From: Pseudomonadales bacterium
GTDB taxonomy: Bacteria; Pseudomonadota; Gammaproteobacteria; Pseudomonadales; Azotimanducaceae
Assembly: GCA_024234635.1 (NCBI GenBank)
Contig: JACKNX010000007.1
Location: forward strand, 1 to 64,000
Direction: 5' to 3'
DNA: 64,000 nt
The position numbers and the translations under genes were made by a program. Under the pieces are notes generated by a model. It did no database searches, had not been told where the DNA came from, and saw nothing but the letters and a program-made list of their open reading frames with translations. Positions 60,391 to 64,000 of this stretch are shown here, piece by piece. Each line of letters opens with the position of its first letter. Within the stretch, counting starts at the first letter, position 1.

Positions 60391-60581
60391 GCGTCGAGAT
60401 TCGGTATGAGCTGGCTTTCCAGACGCGCCATCATGTCCTTGAGCTTCAACTTGCGCTTCTTCAGGCGCTGAACACGCATCACGTCGTAGTGCCGGTTTTC
60501 GATGAGATGGTGAATGACTTCATCGAGATCCCGGTGTTCCACGCGCAACTCCTCCAGCCAGCGCCGGATTTCGGCCTCGTC
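60387..60581 (-). CDS. DUF465 (YdcH-like) small protein
   Basis: A helical protein of about 64 residues (MDEAEIRRWLEELRVEHRDL, ENRHYDVMRVQRLKKRKLKL) typical of the DUF465/YdcH family. The start is uncertain: 60581 is used, since an ATG four codons earlier touches its GGGAG site. The stop overlaps the nucleotidase ATG by four bases (ATGA), so expression is coupled. Function unknown; it is often a regulatory or assembly factor in this family's neighbourhood. Confidence 0.8.
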   Translation of the reverse strand, partial: DEAEIRRWLEELRVEHRDLDEVIHHLIENRHYDVMRVQRLKKRKLKLKDMMARLESQLIPNLDA

Positions 60582-60727
60582 CATTTCCTGCGCCATCTCC
60601 CGGCATTTGCGGCATGATGGCACGCATTCTAAACCGGAGCATTGATGAAGGGCGGCTCCTTACGCAGCCTGCAACCCGGGCACGCAAGGACGGACGCAAC
60701 GTCTGGCCCTCCCATACTGGCAGCCCG

Positions 60728-61015
60728 ATGCTGAAACTGCTCATCCCGCTCGCATTGCTGGTTCTCGCGGCATGGTGGCTGCGACGGCGCATTCGGCAAC
60801 GTCCGGTGCCGCCACCCCCGGCCGCCGGCCGCATGTCGGTGCACGAGGCACGCGACATCCTGGGGCTGGAAGACCCATGCGACGAGGCCCAGGTGATTGC
60901 CGCTCACCGCCGCCTGATGCAGCGGTTGCATCCGGACCGCGGTGGTACCACCTACCTTGCGCAGCAGCTCAACGAAGCCAAGCGCGTACTGCTGGATGCA
61001 GCGCGCCGGCAGTAA
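60728..61015 (+). CDS. Membrane-anchored J-domain protein
   Basis: A 95-residue type III DnaJ-like protein. One N-terminal TM helix (LKLLIPLALLVLAAWWL), then a proline-rich linker and a J domain (about 38-93) with the essential HPD in RLHPDRGGTTYLA. It resembles Tim14/DjlA-like co-chaperones and would recruit DnaK to the membrane. ATG at 60728 is family-appropriate; the preceding open frame is spurious. It diverges from the DUF465 gene. Confidence 0.88.
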   Translation: MLKLLIPLALLVLAAWWLRRRIRQRPVPPPPAAGRMSVHEARDILGLEDPCDEAQVIAAHRRLMQRLHPDRGGTTYLAQQLNEAKRVLLDAARRQ

Positions 61016-61118
61016 GCCGTGGTCGGCAACGGCGCGGCGCTCAGAGCGGGCGGTTGATCACGTTTTCGCTGGGCCTTCGCTCCCTATACTTTCCGTCTCC
61101 TGACGAATCCGAACTCTC

Positions 61119-61481
61119 ATGGGCAACCCGCAGTACGCCGAGAGAAGGAACTTTCCGCGATTCGATGCACCAGGAATGAGTGTCAGCCTACGCACGAAGG
61201 GCCGCCTGAGCCGCCTGCGCGGCGTGGTTCTGGACTTCAACCGACACGGCATCGCCATTTTTCTCGATCAGCCGGTCGCCCGGCGTGGTGAGGTCATGCT
61301 GACCATCCACGGAACCCAGGCGGCATTCGAACATGAAGTTGTCGGCGTGGTACACAACTGCACCGCGTACGCGGAAGGCTACCGGTGCGGTATCCAGTTC
61401 CGCACCGACTCGGCGAGGCAGTTCGATCCGGATGCGGTACGCAGCGCACTTGCCCAACTGGAGCGATCGTTCGCCGCCTGA
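61119..61481 (+). CDS. PilZ domain protein
   Basis: A 120-residue c-di-GMP receptor type. The RRNFPRF (RxxxR-like) at residues 9-15 and the DFNRHGIAI motif match the PilZ signature (D/NxSxxG with His in place of Ser), so binding of c-di-GMP may be altered. The rest is a beta-barrel (GEVMLTIHG, FEHEVVGVVHN). No partner is encoded alongside, except the convergent TerB-like gene. Confidence 0.85.
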   Translation: MGNPQYAERRNFPRFDAPGMSVSLRTKGRLSRLRGVVLDFNRHGIAIFLDQPVARRGEVMLTIHGTQAAFEHEVVGVVHNCTAYAEGYRCGIQFRTDSARQFDPDAVRSALAQLERSFAA

Positions 61482-61511
61482 CCGGCGGCGCGCTGGTTGC
61501 ACAACCAGCCG

Positions 61512-61904
61512 TCAGGCCATGAATCCCATCGCTTCGCGCTGCAGCACCAACCACCGGCGCACCCAGTTGTCGAGCAGTAGGAACTCCTCCTCACTGAAGG
61601 CGAACAACCGGCTGATCTCCTTCAGCAGACACTCCTCTTCCACCTCAAATGCACCGTCGGCGTAGCTGAGCTGCAACAGGTTGATGATCGCCACCACGCG
61701 GGAGCGCCGGTCCGGAAACGTCTCGGCCAGGCCGTCCAGCGGCAGATATCCTGTCTCATGGGAGTCCGGCAAACCCATTTCCGCCTTGAACTCGCTCAGC
61801 ATGCCTTCTTCGCCGGGATCCAGCAGACCGTCGGACACGACGACGTTATGCGCCAGATCGAGCAGGGCCAGGCGCTGGCTGGCGGAAAGCTGGCTCAACC
61901 ACAT
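61512..61904 (-). CDS. TerB-like (tellurite resistance B) family protein
   Basis: A 130-residue all-helical protein of the TerB/DjlA N-terminal type: LALLDLAHNVVVSDGLLDPGEE, IINLLQLSYADGAFEVEEEC, FAFSEEEFLLLDNWVRRWL. The acidic D-G-x-x-x-x-E positions (DGLLDPGEE, DGAFEVEEE) are the usual metal-binding spots of the family. It lies 15 bp downstream of a 35-residue membrane ORF on the same strand, and converges on the PilZ gene. Confidence 0.83.
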   Translation of the reverse strand: MWLSQLSASQRLALLDLAHNVVVSDGLLDPGEEGMLSEFKAEMGLPDSHETGYLPLDGLAETFPDRRSRVVAIINLLQLSYADGAFEVEEECLLKEISRLFAFSEEEFLLLDNWVRRWLVLQREAMGFMA

Positions 61905-61919
61905 TGGCGCCGCGCTCCG

Positions 61920-62027
61920 TCAGACGAACAGGCTGCCAACCATGATCAGCACGGACAACCAGCCCCAGGCGATGATGGCCTTCATCACCCAGCTCTGATC
62001 AAAGAAGTCTTCCAGCAGATACCACAT
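61920..62027 (-). CDS. Possible 35-residue membrane protein
   Basis: Short frame MWYLLEDFFDQSWVMKAII then WGWLSVLIMVGSLFV with one TM helix. AGGA is nine bases before the ATG, and the stop is 15 bp upstream of the TerB-like ATG on the same strand. The combination of hydrophobic helix and ribosome-binding site is suggestive only. Confidence 0.4.
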   Translation of the reverse strand: MWYLLEDFFDQSWVMKAIIAWGWLSVLIMVGSLFV

Positions 62028-62504
62028 GTCACACGATCCTGTTTGAGTACGGGGGCGCCGGGACGAAACAGTCGGCGCGGGAATTCTATCAGCGCGACCA
62101 GCCAGTGACACGGGGTTTGCTGCTGTCTGGTTCCTGAAACCACGACCTGTCGACAGGCCGTGGCCGATCCGGCCGGGACACCGGGACCGGGCCGATTGCG
62201 CGGGACCGCCTAACAGCTGGCCACGTTGCGATTGCCAGCGCTGTCGCGCATGGAACTGAAGTTCCATGAGAGGCTGCTGAAAAAGTCCCTCCTGAACTTG
62301 TTTCAGCAGCCGTCGGCTTCGCCGACTCGCGCCAAATGCAGCGTTTTCCGCTGCATTTTCGGACCAGCCGTCCCTGGCTGGCATACCAGGCTGCTTTTTC
62401 AGCAGCCTTGCTAATCAACCCATCACCTTTTGCCGACAGGCTCCGGACAGAACGCCCTGATCAGCCCGAAGGCACTCCGCCGACGACTGGATCCGTGCGG
62501 ACCG
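62028..62504. other. 477-bp intergenic region with dispersed repeat copy B
   Basis: No gene credible. It contains a palindrome cctgtcgacagg at 62146-62157, the hairpin atggaactgaagttccat at 62250-62267, and the complete dispersed element at 62271-62408. The region is the 3' flank of rimO and the upstream flank of the TerB/small ORF pair. Confidence 0.6.
62271..62408 (+). repeat. Dispersed multi-hairpin element, copy B (best preserved)
   Basis: 138 bp with perfect 15-bp terminal inverted repeats: aggctgctgaaaaag (62271-62285) and ctttttcagcagcct (62394-62408). Internal hairpins are gtcggcttcgccgac, aaatgcagcgttttccgctgcattt and gccagccagggacggctgg read on the opposite strand. It has no coding capacity of its own. 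The structure is MITE-like or of the REP/structured-repeat type. Confidence 0.9.
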
Positions 62505-63821
62505 TCAACCGACTTGCACCGGACGGCCGATCTGCCGGGCCTCGAGATCGTGATCATCGGCTCCGGTCACCTCCACCCAGGCGAAATCACCAGGCACGAG
62601 ACCCCGCGCATCCTGAATGACAACCACGCCGTCCACATCCGGCGCGTCTCGCACCGTTCGGGCAATCGTCACCTCGCCTTCCACCGCGTCCACGAGCACG
62701 CGCATCCGCCGTCCCACCAGTTGCTGCAGCTTGTCGGCGCTGATCGCCGCCTGGACTTCCATCAGGGTTTCCTGCCTGTCCAGCTTGTCGCGTTCCGGGA
62801 CGTGATCCGCCAGCGCGTTGGCGGCGGCGCCCGCAACCGCGGAGTACGTAAAGCAGCCAACCCGATCCAGGCGCGCGTCCTCCAGGAAATCCAGCAACAT
62901 GCCGAAGTCGTCATCGGTCTCTCCCGGGAAGCCGACGATGAACGTGGAACGGATTGCCAGGTCGGGACACAACTCGCGCCACCGGGCGAGACGCTCGAGC
63001 ATCCGCTCCACGGCTGCCGGTCGTCGCATGGCCTTCAGGATCGCCGGCGAAGCGTGCTGCAGCGGCATGTCCAGATACGGCAGCAGTCGGCCTTCCGCCA
63101 TGAGTGGTACCAGTTCGTCGACATGGGGATACGGATACACGTAGTGCAGGCGCACCCAGGGAAAGCGTTCACCAAGCGCCTCCGACAAGGTGCGGATGTC
63201 CGTGGCCAATTCGCGATCGCCGACACGGGCGGGCGCGTAACGGAGATCCAGCCCATAGGCCGAGGTGTCCTGAGCGATAACCAGCGCTTCCTTGACGCCC
63301 TGCGCCGCCAGGGCATCCGCCTCGGCAAGCACCTCATCAATGCGGCGCGACCGCAGCCGACCACGCAGGCCGGGAATGATGCAGAAGGTGCAATGGTGAT
63401 TGCAGCCTTCGGAAATCTTCAGATAGGCGTAGTGCGGTGGCGTCAGTTTGATGCCAGCCGGTCCCATGAGGTACTCCACCTCACCATCCGTGGGCGCCAG
63501 GGCGCTGACTGCCGCCACCACCCGATCCGGTTCCGCCGGACCGCTGATATGACGGATACGCGGAAACCGCGTCCGCAGCAGATCCATCTCCTTGCCCAGG
63601 CAGCCGGTGATGACAACCTCGCCTCCTGCATCGAGCAGCGCTTCGATGGTGGCGAACGATTCCTCACGGGCGGCGTCGATGAAGCCACAGGTATTGACCA
63701 CCGTGACATCCGCGTCGCCGTCCACCGTCTCGATACCGGCCCTGGCAAGCCCGGTGAGTATCCGTTCGGAATCCACGAGTGCCTTGGGGCACCCCAGCGA
63801 GACAAAACCCACGGTTGGCAT
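62505..63821 (-). CDS. rimO: Ribosomal protein S12 methylthiotransferase RimO
   Basis: Radical SAM enzyme that methylthiolates Asp88 of ribosomal protein S12. The 438-residue protein starts MPTVGFVSLGCPKALVDSE (the first Cys of the auxiliary [4Fe-4S] cluster), followed by VVNTCGFID and VITGCLGKEMD for the other two. The radical-SAM CxxxCxxC is in SEGCNHHCTFCIIPG. The C-terminal TRAM-like domain has VGRRMRVLVDAVEGE. ATG at 63821 is preferred over an earlier in-frame start because it gives the family N-terminus. The 179-bp end of the window beyond it shows no feature I can support. Confidence 0.95.
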   Translation of the reverse strand: MPTVGFVSLGCPKALVDSERILTGLARAGIETVDGDADVTVVNTCGFIDAAREESFATIEALLDAGGEVVITGCLGKEMDLLRTRFPRIRHISGPAEPDRVVAAVSALAPTDGEVEYLMGPAGIKLTPPHYAYLKISEGCNHHCTFCIIPGLRGRLRSRRIDEVLAEADALAAQGVKEALVIAQDTSAYGLDLRYAPARVGDRELATDIRTLSEALGERFPWVRLHYVYPYPHVDELVPLMAEGRLLPYLDMPLQHASPAILKAMRRPAAVERMLERLARWRELCPDLAIRSTFIVGFPGETDDDFGMLLDFLEDARLDRVGCFTYSAVAGAAANALADHVPERDKLDRQETLMEVQAAISADKLQQLVGRRMRVLVDAVEGEVTIARTVRDAPDVDGVVVIQDARGLVPGDFAWVEVTGADDHDLEARQIGRPVQVG

Positions 63822-64000
63822 GACGGCGATCCGGTAATGGCTGTAGGCGGGGCGCGCGATGTTACCCGCCGTCTGCAAGGTCGTCATCATCAGCAGCGTC
63901 AGGAAAATCGGCAACGTCCGCGCGAAACCAACTTCCGCGGCGACCCTGACCTGTACCCACTTCCCGGCACCGGGTCGGGTCGGCCAGGAACCGCCGGCAC

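Noticed and set aside
62146..62157. Palindrome cctgtcgacagg as a further GntR operator
   Set aside because: The core matches, but it is a single site eight kilobases from the regulator and expected by chance about once per window.
1..64000. CRISPR arrays, rRNA, tRNA (including a tRNA-Sec)
   Set aside because: No spacer-regular direct repeats and no cloverleaf or GGTTCGA-type T-arm was recognised by eye in the intergenic gaps. This is a reading by eye, so a missed tRNA is not fully excluded.

Overview
This window is high-GC, gene-dense DNA from a Gammaproteobacterium. CysB, ThrH, AqpZ, an E. coli-type (unimodular, about 270 aa) QueF, RimO and PrpBC point that way. The catabolic content fits an aerobic, probably marine or soil, heterotroph living on lipids and hydrophobic carbon: one TonB-dependent receptor, a limonene-epoxide-hydrolase-like protein, six short-chain dehydrogenases, two acyl-CoA dehydrogenases, two zinc-free MDR reductases, a dienoyl-CoA isomerase, a split MaoC hydratase, a phytanoyl-CoA dioxygenase, esterases and an acylase. 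No prophage, insertion sequence, rRNA, tRNA or CRISPR array was recognised.

Layout. 0-9 kb: hairpin cluster, TonB receptor, LEH-like hydrolase, queF, carboxylesterase, dienoyl-CoA isomerase, mobA, SDR. 9-19 kb: small membrane protein/MAPEG pair, fatty-acid desaturase plus PPOX protein, DUF3300 protein, acyl-CoA dehydrogenase, CPBP protease, SDR, MDR reductase, 2-hydroxyacid dehydrogenase. 19-30 kb: DUF1330, acyl-CoA dehydrogenase coupled to an MltB-like transglycosylase, VOC protein, truncated haemoglobin, SLT lysozyme-fold protein, SDRs, GFA protein, Ntn-hydrolase acylase. 30-36.4 kb: Tat-exported ferredoxin-like aldo/keto reductase with larB and larE, metallophosphoesterase, then a three-gene minus-strand redox operon. 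36.4-48.6 kb: lipoprotein, coaE-PHP-MaoC-MaoC overlapping operon, glycerate kinase/transporter, aqpZ, MFS, hydrolase, PhyH. 48.6-64 kb: PyrD-PyrK fusion, MDR reductase, prpC/prpB with a GntR regulator, thrH, cysH with a thioredoxin-like partner, copper ATPase, cysB, 5'-nucleotidase, small regulators (J-domain, PilZ, TerB) and rimO.

The most notable system is at 34427-36339 on the minus strand. A conventional gene caller splits the middle gene into two fragments at a TGA. Read through, it gives a 176-residue protein whose TGA falls in the motif U-G-S-C, the hallmark of the UGSC selenoprotein family. A plausible bacterial SECIS hairpin follows the TGA. The gene lies 3 bp after an adrenodoxin-type [2Fe-2S] ferredoxin and overlaps (ATGA) a conserved-looking 353-residue protein of unknown function. 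Together they look like a selenium-dependent redox system of unknown substrate.

A second theme is a dispersed, multi-hairpin element of about 138 bp. Its best copy has perfect 15-bp terminal inverted repeats; two further clear copies, one decayed copy and one fragment lie in intergenic gaps, all in the same orientation. Several genes are arranged as ATGA-overlapped, translationally coupled pairs, which supports the operon assignments. All start choices are judged from visible Shine-Dalgarno spacing and family N-termini only.
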